A stretch of DNA of 41,138 nt from an uncultured Alphaproteobacteria bacterium (GTDB taxonomy: Bacteria; Pseudomonadota; Alphaproteobacteria; RF32; CAG-239). This document shows, piece by piece, positions 26,558-34,148 of this stretch. Every line of letters begins with the position of its first letter. The stretch's first letter is position 1. Position numbers and translations under genes: made by a program. A model generated the notes under the pieces. That model worked only from the letters and a program-made list of their open reading frames with translations, did no database searches and had not been told where the DNA came from. Location: NCBI GenBank assembly GCA_949297665.1, contig CASFTO010000043.1, positions 1 to 41,138 of the forward strand, written 5' to 3'.

Positions 26558-27088
26558 ATGTTGGCTTTATTTATTTTATCACTTTGTTTGATTAGCTTTC
26601 AGGCTTGGGCAAATCCGGCTTGTGCTGTTTGTACCGTTGCTGTCGGCGCATCGCTTGAAATTGCCAGAAGATTGGGCGTTGATGATGCGGTTGTCGGGGT
26701 TTGGTCCGGCGCGTTTTTGCTCCTTTTAGGCTACTGGACACTCAAATGGATGGATAAGAAAAAGTATTTCTTTAAAGGCAGAGATTTTATTGTTTTAGCT
26801 TTATCCGTTGCCATGATCGGTTTTATCTATATATCTCATCTGGCTTACTCTCCTAAGGCTATTCTTTTTTTCTGGATTGATCCTTTTTTATTTGCAACAA
26901 TTTGTGGGGCTTTGGTGCTGCATTACTCTTCCGAATTTTATCAATGGATGAAAAAAAACAATGGCGGGCATGCTCACTTTCCTTTTGAAAAAGTTGTTGT
27001 TCCGGTTGTGGCTCTGGCTTTGACCTCTTGGTTGTTTGCTTATTTGCAACTTTGCACACCAACTCTTCCCGATTTGAGTAATATTTAA
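26558..27088 (+). CDS. Hypothetical membrane protein with a Cys-x-x-Cys motif
   Basis: 176 residues from the ATG at 26558, which follows GAGGTTTGAA and gives a clean signal-like first helix (the ORF start 7 codons earlier does not). The first helix ends at 'AWANPACAVCTVAVGASL', so a CAVC pair lies just outside or at the membrane surface. About four more membrane helices follow. 'RRLGVDDAVVGVWSGAF' is a conspicuous motif that I recall from uncharacterised membrane proteins but cannot name. The CxxC could bind a metal or exchange disulfides. It is followed 13 nt later by the 202-residue gene, forming a two-gene operon. Confidence 0.65.
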   Translation: MLALFILSLCLISFQAWANPACAVCTVAVGASLEIARRLGVDDAVVGVWSGAFLLLLGYWTLKWMDKKKYFFKGRDFIVLALSVAMIGFIYISHLAYSPKAILFFWIDPFLFATICGALVLHYSSEFYQWMKKNNGGHAHFPFEKVVVPVVALALTSWLFAYLQLCTPTLPDLSNI

Positions 27089-27101
27089 GTGGAGATTTAA
27101 G

Positions 27102-27710
27102 ATGAAAAAAGCTGAAAATGTTAAAGAATTTGTTGAACGTATTGATGCGACTAAAAAAGTTAATCCGAAAGATTTATCTTCCGATCAAGATTTAACCATC
27201 GCTATCATGAACCTTATCTCCATTGAGGAACATTTGGTCTTTTCCGGCGCTAAAACCGGTAAAACCTCTTTCTACGATTTGATTGAAGATGTTCGTGAAA
27301 CTCGCAAAAAACTTATGATGAAGATTATTCCGAGCTATGAAGGTGAAGTTTGGTGTATTTCTAAACACTTGCTGGCTTCTTCTATGCGCTTGATGGAAGT
27401 CGGAACAAAACAGCAAAGTTTAGGCAATAAAGAACAAGCATACGATCTCTTTAACAAAGCTTATGATTTATATTGTCTGTTTTGGGGACTTAATATGAAT
27501 ATGCTTGACGTCAACAATGTAAAATGGATTGAGGACAGTGTTGATGATATCAAGAAAATCAGTGAAAAGATTGATGCTGCCGGTGTAGTTACGTCAACCC
27601 ATACAGAAGATGCTGTTGTTTCAGAATCTGTTGCTGATGCAGAACCTAAAACGGCTTTTGCTAAAATGAAGGCTTTTGTGCGTAAAGCTGTTGATTGCTG
27701 TATTGAGTAA
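27102..27710 (+). CDS. Hypothetical helical protein
   Basis: 202 residues, largely helical, no signal peptide or membrane segment. 'LTIAIMNLISIEEHLVFSGAKTGKTSFYDLIEDVRETRKKLM' and 'GNKEQAYDLFNKAYDLYCLFWGLN' suggest a helical bundle with TPR-like pairing in the middle. The C-terminus (about 165-190) is acidic and likely flexible. I do not recognise it, though its pairing with the CxxC membrane protein looks conserved in style (13-nt gap, good GGAGATTTAAG ribosome-binding site). It is followed by a strong terminator. Confidence 0.65.
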   Translation: MKKAENVKEFVERIDATKKVNPKDLSSDQDLTIAIMNLISIEEHLVFSGAKTGKTSFYDLIEDVRETRKKLMMKIIPSYEGEVWCISKHLLASSMRLMEVGTKQQSLGNKEQAYDLFNKAYDLYCLFWGLNMNMLDVNNVKWIEDSVDDIKKISEKIDAAGVVTSTHTEDAVVSESVADAEPKTAFAKMKAFVRKAVDCCIE

Positions 27711-27741
27711 TGTCTCTTAAAACATTGCATCTTATAAAATT

Positions 27742-27766
27742 AAGCGGTTCTTTAACCGCTTTTTTT
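27742..27766 (+). terminator. Terminator of the 26558-27710 pair
   Basis: AAGCGGTT (27742-27749) and AACCGCTT (27754-27761), then a T-run. Confidence 0.88.
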
Positions 27767-27841
27767 AATGCTTGTTTTATTCTTGTACATTTCTTAACTA
27801 TTTCTTTCTATGATAAATTAAACTAACATAGGAGAACATAT

Positions 27842-28681
27842 ATGGAAACTTTAACAACTAATGATGCTACTGAACAACTTGACAGTGCGCCTACGCAGAT
27901 TTCTTATAGCTTGCCGGCCTCTTTTAATTGGTGGAAGTTTTTTGTTACTGATTTTTGGGGACGTAATTATTTTAATTTTAAAGGCCGAGCTTCCAGAAAA
28001 GAATATTGGGCTGGTATTGTTTTAGGATATATTTATTCTATCTTGCTTTTTCTGGTTATTTCTCTTATCGGGATTATTTTTTGGGGAGAAAACGCTAATC
28101 AACCTCAAGAATTCAACATTCTTGTAACTATCAATGATTTTATTTCATTTTTTCTTGTTTCTATTCCGACTATTTCTTTAATGGTTCGTCGTCTACACGA
28201 CTTTAATCTGAGAGGTTGGTGGCTCTTGTTGTGCATCCCTGCTCTTTTTGCTCCTTTCTTTAGAGGGGATAGAGCCGATAATCGTTTTGACTCTAATATC
28301 TATGATGAATACGAAGACCCTGAGGTTGAAAAAGTTAATTTTGCTAACCGTTCTGTCTGGCAAATTATTTGTTCTATTTTTACAGAGAACTTTTGTACTA
28401 TCAATGGACGAGCTTCACGTAAGGAATTTAATACCGCTTGGATGCTGTTAGTTTTGCTTCCTTATCTTATGGCTTATATCTTTCCGAATACTGCCTTTGT
28501 TTGGTTGATGATTTTTATTCTAATCTTTATTTATCCGGCGATAAGCATTGCCATCAGACGTCTTCATGATTTAAACATGAGTGGATGGTGGCTGTTGCTT
28601 GGTGTATCTATTTTGGCTTTACCTTTTATCAAAGGAACAGAAGAAGATAATGATTATGGGCAGAATATTTATGTAAATTAA
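27842..28681 (+). CDS. Tandem DUF805 membrane protein
   Basis: 279 residues with two copies of the DUF805 fold. Copy 1 (about 35-150) has 'FNFKGRASRKEYWAGIV', 'VRRLHDFNLRGWWLLL' and ends 'DNRFDSNIYD'. Copy 2 (about 175-279) has 'INGRASRKEFNTAW', 'IRRLHDLNMSGWWLLL' and ends 'NDYGQNIYVN'. Each has about four membrane helices. DUF805 proteins are inner-membrane proteins of unknown function, usually with one copy. The internal duplication is plain in the repeated 'GRASRKE' and 'RRLHD-N-GWWLLL' motifs. An AGGAG ribosome-binding site precedes the ATG. It is a single gene between two terminators. Confidence 0.9.
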   Translation: METLTTNDATEQLDSAPTQISYSLPASFNWWKFFVTDFWGRNYFNFKGRASRKEYWAGIVLGYIYSILLFLVISLIGIIFWGENANQPQEFNILVTINDFISFFLVSIPTISLMVRRLHDFNLRGWWLLLCIPALFAPFFRGDRADNRFDSNIYDEYEDPEVEKVNFANRSVWQIICSIFTENFCTINGRASRKEFNTAWMLLVLLPYLMAYIFPNTAFVWLMIFILIFIYPAISIAIRRLHDLNMSGWWLLLGVSILALPFIKGTEEDNDYGQNIYVN

Positions 28682-28700
28682 ATGTTGCTTCAATCATTAA

Positions 28701-28730
28701 AAAGCTCCCTTTCTTAAGGGAGCTCTTTTT
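28701..28730. terminator. Bidirectional terminator
   Basis: AGCTCCCTT (28703-28711) and AAGGGAGCT (28716-28724), with T-runs on both strands. It serves the DUF805 gene (+) and the small gene ending at 28757 (-). Confidence 0.88.
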
Positions 28731-28756
28731 GTATAATGAATTATTAAGTTAATGGT

Positions 28757-29146
28757 TTAATCTCGGCTAAATTTTTTACTAGCCATTATTACTGAGTTTG
28801 CCAACTGCTTTGCGCTTTCTTCTTTTTCTTGACCGGTAATGTATTTATTCATTTCGGCTTTGAAAAATTTTACGCCTTTTTTGCTTATTTGTTGATACTT
28901 ATCGGCAGCCATATTCACACAATCTTGATGCGATGTTCTTAACCCTTGGCTTGCATTAAATCTTGCAACTTGCGCATTTAGAGCAACCACCAAATCATTA
29001 TCGCGGACATTTTGCAGACGATTTTTCAGAACTTCTTTATCCATTGTTTCTGATAACAGTCCAAATATGGCTCTTGGATTTTGGCAACCTTCAAGCTTCG
29101 CAACAAATTCTTTGCCGTTCAGCTCCTTCTTGACTTCCTTACTCAT
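28757..29146 (-). CDS. Hypothetical small helical protein
   Basis: 129 residues, alpha-helical and Lys/Glu/Gln-rich, no signal peptide or membrane segment. Motifs such as 'GCQNPRAIFGLLSETMDK' and 'NSVIMASKKFSRD' are not diagnostic. It has a strong promoter (CTTGCC-N18-TATACT with a TG extension) and an excellent AGGAGGAGC ribosome-binding site, so it is probably well expressed. It is transcribed alone and ends at a bidirectional terminator. Function unknown. Confidence 0.7.
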   Translation of the reverse strand: MSKEVKKELNGKEFVAKLEGCQNPRAIFGLLSETMDKEVLKNRLQNVRDNDLVVALNAQVARFNASQGLRTSHQDCVNMAADKYQQISKKGVKFFKAEMNKYITGQEKEESAKQLANSVIMASKKFSRD

Positions 29147-29188
29147 GGTTTGCTCCTCCTATAATAATTCTCTTCTATTTATAATTGG

Positions 29189-29218
29189 AGTATAGCAGAT
29201 TTTTGAGACCTTGGCAAG
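29189..29218 (-). promoter_or_regulatory. Promoter of the gene 29146-28757
   Basis: Minus strand CTTGCC (29213-29218), 18-nt spacer, TATACT (29189-29194) with TGC directly before the -10. Confidence 0.6.
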
Positions 29219-29245
29219 GTGTTTTTTATCACAAAATTGGTATAT

Positions 29246-30139
29246 TTAGTGATTTCTGGTTAAAATATATCTTGACAATTTTTTTAGGGTATGCGCTTTT
29301 TCTCCAAATACGGACAGACTTGTTTCTGCCTCATTTATGAGCTGTTCTGCTATATTTTTCGCCCCTTCAACACCATAGATACTTACAAAATTTAATTTAT
29401 TTTGAGCTTTATCCTTTTTGAGAGTCTTGCCTACTAATTGCTCATCTCCTTCAACATCAAGAATATCATCTGTTATTTGAAAGGCTATACCAACATTACG
29501 AGAATATTGTATCAGCAATTTTCTTTCCTCTGTTGTTGCTCCTCCTAAAACACAACCAGCTTCACATGGATATCTCAGCAAACAGCCGGTTTTCAATTCT
29601 TCCGTTTGGCGAATAATTGTTTCCGGATTCGAAAAGTCTTTATGGGTGTCTGTATATAAATCAAGAATTTGGCCGGCTATCATTCCCTTAAATGCTCCGG
29701 CTGCTCTTGATAATAATACTGTTAACTCTACCTTTTTTTTATCTTCTATTTCCGAACTGTTCAATATTTCAAAAGCATACGTCAATAGGCCGTCTCCCGC
29801 AAGAATCGCCGTGGCTTCATCAAACGCCCTATGGCAGGTCGGCTTGCCGCGGCGCATATCATCATTATCCATTGCTGGCAAATCATCATGTATTAATGAG
29901 TATGTGTGCAACATTTCCAATGATGCTGCTATCGGTAATGCTTCTTCATACCCTACTCCAAATAATTTCGCCGTTTCATGCAATAAAAACGGACGCAATC
30001 TCTTGCCGCCGTTCATCACACTATATCGCATTGCTTTGACAGCACCTTGCTCTAAATTGCCACTTATAGGAAAATACTTTTCCAGATCTTCATTAAACTT
30101 CTCTGAATAACTTTTTAATATGCTCTCTATCTCTGTCAT
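29246..30139 (-). CDS. ispA: Farnesyl diphosphate synthase (geranyltranstransferase)
   Basis: 297 residues, normal for short-chain trans-prenyl transferases. 'IHDDLPAMDNDDMRRGKPTCH' is the first aspartate-rich motif (DDxxxxD, the bacterial FPPS form), and 'ITDDILDVEGD' is the second. 'GGKRLRP' near residue 40 binds pyrophosphate. It makes FPP from IPP and DMAPP, the precursor of undecaprenyl phosphate, quinones and hopanoid-type lipids. It lies 41 nt after xseB, the common xseB-ispA pairing. Dxs, often the next gene, is absent here: the next gene is on the far side of its own promoter. It is the last gene of the cysS operon. Confidence 0.94.
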   Translation of the reverse strand: MTEIESILKSYSEKFNEDLEKYFPISGNLEQGAVKAMRYSVMNGGKRLRPFLLHETAKLFGVGYEEALPIAASLEMLHTYSLIHDDLPAMDNDDMRRGKPTCHRAFDEATAILAGDGLLTYAFEILNSSEIEDKKKVELTVLLSRAAGAFKGMIAGQILDLYTDTHKDFSNPETIIRQTEELKTGCLLRYPCEAGCVLGGATTEERKLLIQYSRNVGIAFQITDDILDVEGDEQLVGKTLKKDKAQNKLNFVSIYGVEGAKNIAEQLINEAETSLSVFGEKAHTLKKLSRYILTRNH

Positions 30140-30180
30140 CGTATTTTCCTATCTTAGTCCTCGTTCTTTCCTCTTTCTGA

Positions 30181-30441
30181 TTATGCTTCTACATTATCCA
30201 GAGGGGCTGTACTTAAACTTCCGTCTTTGTTTAATTCTATTTTCTCCACCTTGAGGGTGGCGGCTGCTAATTTGTCCGAGCATAATTTTTTCAACGCCAT
30301 CGCTTTTTCATACGCATTTACCGCATCATCTAATTTTATGCGCCCGCTTTCCAATTCCCTTACGATATTTTCTAATTGACCCAAGGCTTCTTCAAAACTT
30401 AGATTACTCAAATCTTCCACATTTTTATTTTCTTCCGTCAT
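30181..30441 (-). CDS. xseB: Exodeoxyribonuclease VII small subunit
   Basis: 86 residues. 'SFEEALGQLENIVRELESGRIKLDDAVNAYEKAMALKKLC' is the defining XseB helix pair, and 'LKVEKIEL' follows. It binds XseA (not in this window) to form Exo VII, a single-strand DNA exonuclease. It starts 2 nt after the SDR gene stop and is 41 nt before ispA. Length is typical. Confidence 0.94.
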   Translation of the reverse strand: MTEENKNVEDLSNLSFEEALGQLENIVRELESGRIKLDDAVNAYEKAMALKKLCSDKLAAATLKVEKIELNKDGSLSTAPLDNVEA

Positions 30442-30443
30442 CT

Positions 30444-31121
30444 TTATCTCCTGATTGTTTGATAGCTTCCGGCCATAAAACCGCCGTCAACGATTATGTC
30501 TTGACCGCTGATAAATGTATTGGCAGGATTGCCCAGAAAATATACCATCTTCGCTATATCTTCCGGCTCTGCCAAGCGGTTTATCGCTGTTTTTGCGGCT
30601 AATTCCGCCCTCTTCTTCTCGTTATTATTCTGTTGAAACATTTTGGTATTAACGAATCCCGGTGATACCGTATTGCACAAGACATTGTACGGTCCGTATT
30701 CCAATGCCAATGTTTTTATTAAACCGACCAACGCATGTTTGGAGCATGTATATGCCGCTCGACCTTCTCGCGAGATGCTCGCATACAAAGAACCTATACC
30801 CACAATATGACCTCCATGCTCCTTAAAATACGAATCGTTCGCCTTTACAATTTCCAGCAAAGAAATGTAGTTTACATATTGTGTTTTCATAAATTCGTCC
30901 AGCGGTATCTCCGAAGCCGGCATCGGTTTATTATGACCGGCACAGTGAATTATTACGTCAAACTCGGCGCGATGCGTTTCAAACCACTTATGTATCGCCG
31001 TCATATCCGATAAATCCAATTCTGAGCTTCGCGGAGCTACAACCTCATATCCGCTATGCAGATACAATTCTTTTATCGCTCCGCCTATTCCTCCGCCCGC
31101 TCCGGAAATAAATGCTCTCAT
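30444..31121 (-). CDS. Short-chain dehydrogenase/reductase
   Basis: 225 residues, an SDR with a shortened classical fold. The NAD(P)-binding loop is 'SGAGGGIGGAIK' (about 6-17), and the active site has Ser in 'GIGSLYAS' with 'YTCSKHAL' giving the Tyr-x-x-x-Lys pair. 'VSPGFVNTKMF' and 'GQDIIVDGGF' follow as in FabG-like enzymes. Substrate cannot be told from sequence. It lies 11 nt after cysS and 2 nt before xseB, so it belongs to the same operon, an uncommon neighbour for cysS. Confidence 0.88.
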   Translation of the reverse strand: MRAFISGAGGGIGGAIKELYLHSGYEVVAPRSSELDLSDMTAIHKWFETHRAEFDVIIHCAGHNKPMPASEIPLDEFMKTQYVNYISLLEIVKANDSYFKEHGGHIVGIGSLYASISREGRAAYTCSKHALVGLIKTLALEYGPYNVLCNTVSPGFVNTKMFQQNNNEKKRAELAAKTAINRLAEPEDIAKMVYFLGNPANTFISGQDIIVDGGFMAGSYQTIRR

Positions 31122-31132
31122 TGTTCCTCCTT

Positions 31133-32554
31133 TCAGAGTTTTATCAGTTCAATTTCTTTATTCGGTAAGTCTTTTACTCCAACACCTAATTGGGCCAATT
31201 TATCACGAATCTCATCTGATTTCGACCAATCTTTTGCAGCTCTTGCGGCGGCTCTTTGCTCCAATAATTCCTTAATTTCCGCTGTGACCTCCACTGTTGC
31301 TTTCTGTTTGGGGGCAATATCCTTTAGGAACAAATGCAATACCTCGTCTATGTGCATTAAAAAGGCTAAACGAAGACCTGATGATTTGCTGTTATCTTTG
31401 ACGATATTCCACATATAAGACAGTGCGACCGGTGTTTTCAAATCATCAAACAGATATTCATTGAATTCCGCTGTTAATTTAGACAGTTCTTCCTGCTCTG
31501 GCGCCGATAAGTTCTTTCCTGCGTTTTCCGCCTTAAATGTAGCCACATAATCTGCTAAATTTTCATAGGCCTTTTTGGCAGCATCCATTGCTTCATCCGA
31601 GAATATCGCTGAACTACGATAATGCGAAGTTAAGCAGAAATATTTGTAATGTATCGGCGCATAGCCTTTTTCTTTTAATGTATCTAAGGTTAAAAATCCG
31701 CCTTTCGATTTGCTCATTTTACCGGATTTATTATTCAAAAATTCCATATGAACCCAGAAGTTTACCCACTCGTGACCTAAATGCGCTTCACTCTGCGCAA
31801 TCTCATTTTCGTGGTGAACCGGAATATGGTCGATACCGCCGCAGTGAATATCTATTCTCTCTCCCAAATACTTCGTTGACATGGCTGAGCATTCTATATG
31901 CCATCCGGGATACCCCCTTCCCCACGGAGAATCCCATTGTAAAATCTGATTTTCAAATTTTGACGACGTAAACCACAATACAAAATCTGATGGGTTTCGC
32001 TTATTCATATCTTGCTCGGTACGCGCACCATGTTTTAAATCTTCGCGACTTTGCCCAGATAAGCAACCATATTTTGGGAATTTTGCCGTATCAAAATAAA
32101 CATTACCATTTGACAAGTATGCAAAACCTTTATTTTCTAAGTCTTTTACAAAATCTATCATATCTTGAATGTGTTCGGTTGCGCGGCATACTAGCGTCGG
32201 ACGTGCCAAGCCTAGTTCTTTCGTATGACGGAAAAAAGCATCTTCGTACATTCGGGCAATTTCCAAAACACTCTTCTTTTCGCGTTCCGCCGCTACTTTC
32301 ATTTTATCTTCGCCTTCGTCGCCATCACTCGTTAAGTGACCGACATCGGTTACGTTCATAACGTGTTTTACTTTATAGCCGGCTAACTTTAACGTATTAA
32401 CCAATAAATCTTCAAAAATATAGGTTCGCAAATTTCCGATATGTGCATAGTTATATACGGTCGGACCACAACAATACATTGTTACCAATGGCGGATTTAA
32501 CGGCTTAAATTCATCTTTATTTCTGGTCCTGGTATTATATAAATATACACTCAT
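31133..32554 (-). CDS. cysS: Cysteinyl-tRNA synthetase
   Basis: 473 residues, the normal length. The class I HIGH-equivalent is 'AHIGN' after 'YCCGPTVYNY', where the first Cys pair contributes the zinc site, and KMSKS is 'KMSKSKGGF'. A DALR-type helical domain and a small C-terminal domain ('LAQLGVGVKDLPN') complete it. It charges tRNA-Cys. The ATG at 32554 has a GAAGGAAAAG ribosome-binding site. It is the first gene of the operon cysS-SDR-xseB-ispA. The 5' leader encodes a Cys-rich peptide and an attenuator (separate entries), so expression probably rises when Cys-tRNA is short. Confidence 0.97.
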   Translation of the reverse strand: MSVYLYNTRTRNKDEFKPLNPPLVTMYCCGPTVYNYAHIGNLRTYIFEDLLVNTLKLAGYKVKHVMNVTDVGHLTSDGDEGEDKMKVAAEREKKSVLEIARMYEDAFFRHTKELGLARPTLVCRATEHIQDMIDFVKDLENKGFAYLSNGNVYFDTAKFPKYGCLSGQSREDLKHGARTEQDMNKRNPSDFVLWFTSSKFENQILQWDSPWGRGYPGWHIECSAMSTKYLGERIDIHCGGIDHIPVHHENEIAQSEAHLGHEWVNFWVHMEFLNNKSGKMSKSKGGFLTLDTLKEKGYAPIHYKYFCLTSHYRSSAIFSDEAMDAAKKAYENLADYVATFKAENAGKNLSAPEQEELSKLTAEFNEYLFDDLKTPVALSYMWNIVKDNSKSSGLRLAFLMHIDEVLHLFLKDIAPKQKATVEVTAEIKELLEQRAAARAAKDWSKSDEIRDKLAQLGVGVKDLPNKEIELIKL

Positions 32555-32577
32555 TTTCTTTTCCTTCTTCTTTTAAC

Positions 32578-32609
32578 AAAAAAGAGACAGTCTTCTTCAG
32601 GCTGCCTCT
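32578..32609 (-). terminator. cysS attenuator terminator
   Basis: On the minus strand AGAGGCAG (32609-32602) pairs with CTGTCTCT (32590-32583) over 8 bp (one G-T), followed by six Ts to 32578, 23 nt before the cysS start. A competing antiterminator can form: GCTGCC (32644-32639) is fully complementary to GGCAGC (32606-32601), which is part of the 5' arm. GCGGCA (32662-32657), overlapping the end of the leader ORF, can in turn pair with TGCTGC (32645-32640). These are the 1:2, 2:3 and 3:4 pairings of a trp-type attenuator. Confidence 0.8.
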
Positions 32610-32648
32610 CGCTTTTTTCTCACAGCTGAAACCAGCATGGCAGCAATT

Positions 32649-32696
32649 CTATGCCTTGCCGCAACAACACGCTTTGATTTCATTTGTCTGTAACAT
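32649..32696 (-). CDS. cysS leader peptide with three consecutive Cys codons
   Basis: 15-codon ORF on the minus strand reading MLQTNEIKACCCGKA, with codons TGT TGT TGC at Cys10-12 and stop TAG. An AGAGAGG ribosome-binding site lies 5 nt before the ATG, an unusually good site for a random ORF. The Cys codons end just before the first hairpin arm (GCGGCA), so a ribosome stalled on them would mask that arm and free the antiterminator. It is the sensor of the attenuator preceding cysS and encodes no other visible function. It is too short to be found by ordinary ORF calling. The evidence is codon content, ribosome-binding site and RNA pairing. No experiment is implied. Confidence 0.8.
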   Translation of the reverse strand: MLQTNEIKACCCGKA

Positions 32697-32719
32697 TTTT
32701 CCTCTCTTTGTCAGTTGTT

Positions 32720-32748
32720 AGTTTGAAATGTTTTATCCTCTTTGTCAA
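32720..32748 (-). promoter_or_regulatory. cysS promoter candidate (proximal)
   Basis: Minus strand TTGACA (32743-32748), 17-nt spacer, CAAACT (32720-32725). The -35 is perfect and the -10 weak. Transcription from here would start just upstream of the leader peptide. Confidence 0.45.
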
Positions 32749-32792
32749 GACTTTATCCGGCTTAATTGCAGAAAATTTATTTTTTTTACTGT

Positions 32793-32820
32793 ATCATATA
32801 TTTTTCATATTATTTCTCAA
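32793..32820 (-). promoter_or_regulatory. cysS promoter candidate (distal)
   Basis: Minus strand TTGAGA (32815-32820), 16-nt spacer, TATGAT (32793-32798). It has the better -10 of the two and would add about 60 nt of leader. Confidence 0.45.
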
Positions 32821-32903
32821 AAAAATCTTGATTTTTTTCTGCCTTTCTCTTATCTTTTTTTGAGTTTTGTAATTTTTATTTTAATCATTAATCCTATTAT
32901 TCT

Positions 32904-33467
32904 ATGGTACATTTAACTTTTGTTCGTTGTGCTGATTTGGCAGAGGACGGTTGTATTGCGCTTCGTGATGCTAAGGCTTTATTTTTATTGGCCAAAATCG
33001 TTACCGAAAAATTCGGCAAACCGCAACTGCTCTTTTCTTCCGGAAATGATGAGGCTTTGGCTTCGGCGCGAATCTTTAATCTTGTTTGCGCTGCGCGCGG
33101 TATTAATGAAGTTACCGCTCTTAATCATCAATCCTTGGGAGCTGATTGTCATGCTTTTATGAGTTTTTTGGAAAGAGAGGCTCGGTCTGTTAATGCAAGC
33201 CATATTGTTCTTATTTGTACACACAACGCTTTTGTAAACTTTTTTCATGTAAATCCGGTATTTGCGAATTCTTGTACGCTTTGCGCCGATAAATGGGACA
33301 ATATTCTTGCGGATTACCATAGTATGTGGTTTCCTTTTCAGACTAATTCTGATGCTAATGAACCTCCTCTTCCGGTGGATATCGTTCTAAATTATCCGTG
33401 CAGTGCTTCCGATACTTTGCTTATCGAAAACACTATTGCCGAATATCATCGAAATTATGTTATTTAA
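32904..33467 (+). CDS. Degenerate histidine-phosphatase-like protein
   Basis: 187 residues. The layout follows the phosphoglycerate mutase/histidine phosphatase fold: N-terminal strand 'VHLTFVRCADLAEDG', a helix, 'PQLLFSSGNDEALASARIF' where the fold has 'SP-x-x-R-A-x-x-T-A', and 'HIVLICTHNAFVNFF' with the second His (His107). However, the catalytic R-H-G is R-C-A (Cys9 in place of the nucleophilic His), and the second Arg is missing. It is therefore predicted to be inactive or to have a different role. No ribosome-binding site is evident before the ATG. A GTG or TTG start is not clearly better. It ends at a shared terminator. The family assignment rests on pattern only. Confidence 0.55.
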   Translation: MVHLTFVRCADLAEDGCIALRDAKALFLLAKIVTEKFGKPQLLFSSGNDEALASARIFNLVCAARGINEVTALNHQSLGADCHAFMSFLEREARSVNASHIVLICTHNAFVNFFHVNPVFANSCTLCADKWDNILADYHSMWFPFQTNSDANEPPLPVDIVLNYPCSASDTLLIENTIAEYHRNYVI

Positions 33468-33477
33468 AAATGAAAAG

Positions 33478-33513
33478 TCCCTGACAGTTTTATTACTGTT
33501 CAGGGATTTTTTT
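33478..33513. terminator. Bidirectional terminator
   Basis: TCCCTGA-CAG and CTG-TCAGGGA pair (33478-33487 with 33496-33506, one bulged base), with a T-run of seven on the plus strand and a shorter one on the minus strand. It separates the 32904 gene from marC. Confidence 0.85.
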
Positions 33514-33523
33514 GTTCTCGCTT

Positions 33524-34129
33524 TTATCCGTTTATCTGTTGTACCAACACTGCAACATTGGTGATAAATAATTTGACCGATATGGCTAACAGCACCATGC
33601 CGAAAAATTTCTTCATCACATATATCGTTGCACCGCTTAAATGCTTCTTGAAAAAGCGGGATAACCTTATCGTTCCGTAAATGGCTATACAGTTTAACAA
33701 AACCGCTATCAATACGTTAATATCGGCATATTGTGACCGAATTGCCAGTAAGGCGGTCAAAACCCCCGCTCCCACAAATAATGGAAATACGACCGGTACA
33801 AAAGTCGCGTCGCTTGAAATATCCGTTCCCTCACTCACCAAATTGATGTCTAATATCATCTCTAAGCTAAACAAAAAGACTATTAACGCACCGGCTATCG
33901 CAAATGATGATATGTCCAAACCAAATAACTTCAAAAACGCTTCTCCGGCATAAAAGAAAAAGACCAACAAAACCAGCGAATACCAAAATGCTCGTCGAGC
34001 GCTGATATGTATTCCTTTATTTTGCAAATTGATGACTATCGGTATGTTTCCGGGGATATCCGTTATCGCTAATAATACGACAAACGCACTTAATAACTCG
34101 CGTATATTAAACTCTGAAAAGAAATTCAT
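33524..34129 (-). CDS. MarC family inner-membrane protein
   Basis: 201 residues from the ATG at 34129; the GTG immediately before it is an alternative. Six membrane helices. 'FVVLLAITDIPGNIPIVINL' near the start is the MarC (UPF0056) motif. Despite the name, the family is not an established antibiotic-resistance pump and its function is unknown. It lies 20 nt after nrdB on the same strand, but no promoter was found in between, so it could be read from the nrdAB transcript. Confidence 0.9.
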   Translation of the reverse strand: MNFFSEFNIRELLSAFVVLLAITDIPGNIPIVINLQNKGIHISARRAFWYSLVLLVFFFYAGEAFLKLFGLDISSFAIAGALIVFLFSLEMILDINLVSEGTDISSDATFVPVVFPLFVGAGVLTALLAIRSQYADINVLIAVLLNCIAIYGTIRLSRFFKKHLSGATIYVMKKFFGMVLLAISVKLFITNVAVLVQQING

Positions 34130-34148
34130 CACAGCACCTATTTGTTAA

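Noticed and set aside
32555..32760. T-box leader for cysS
   Set aside because: No T-box consensus or specifier loop. The structure is that of a peptide-coding attenuator, and T-boxes are not expected in proteobacteria.
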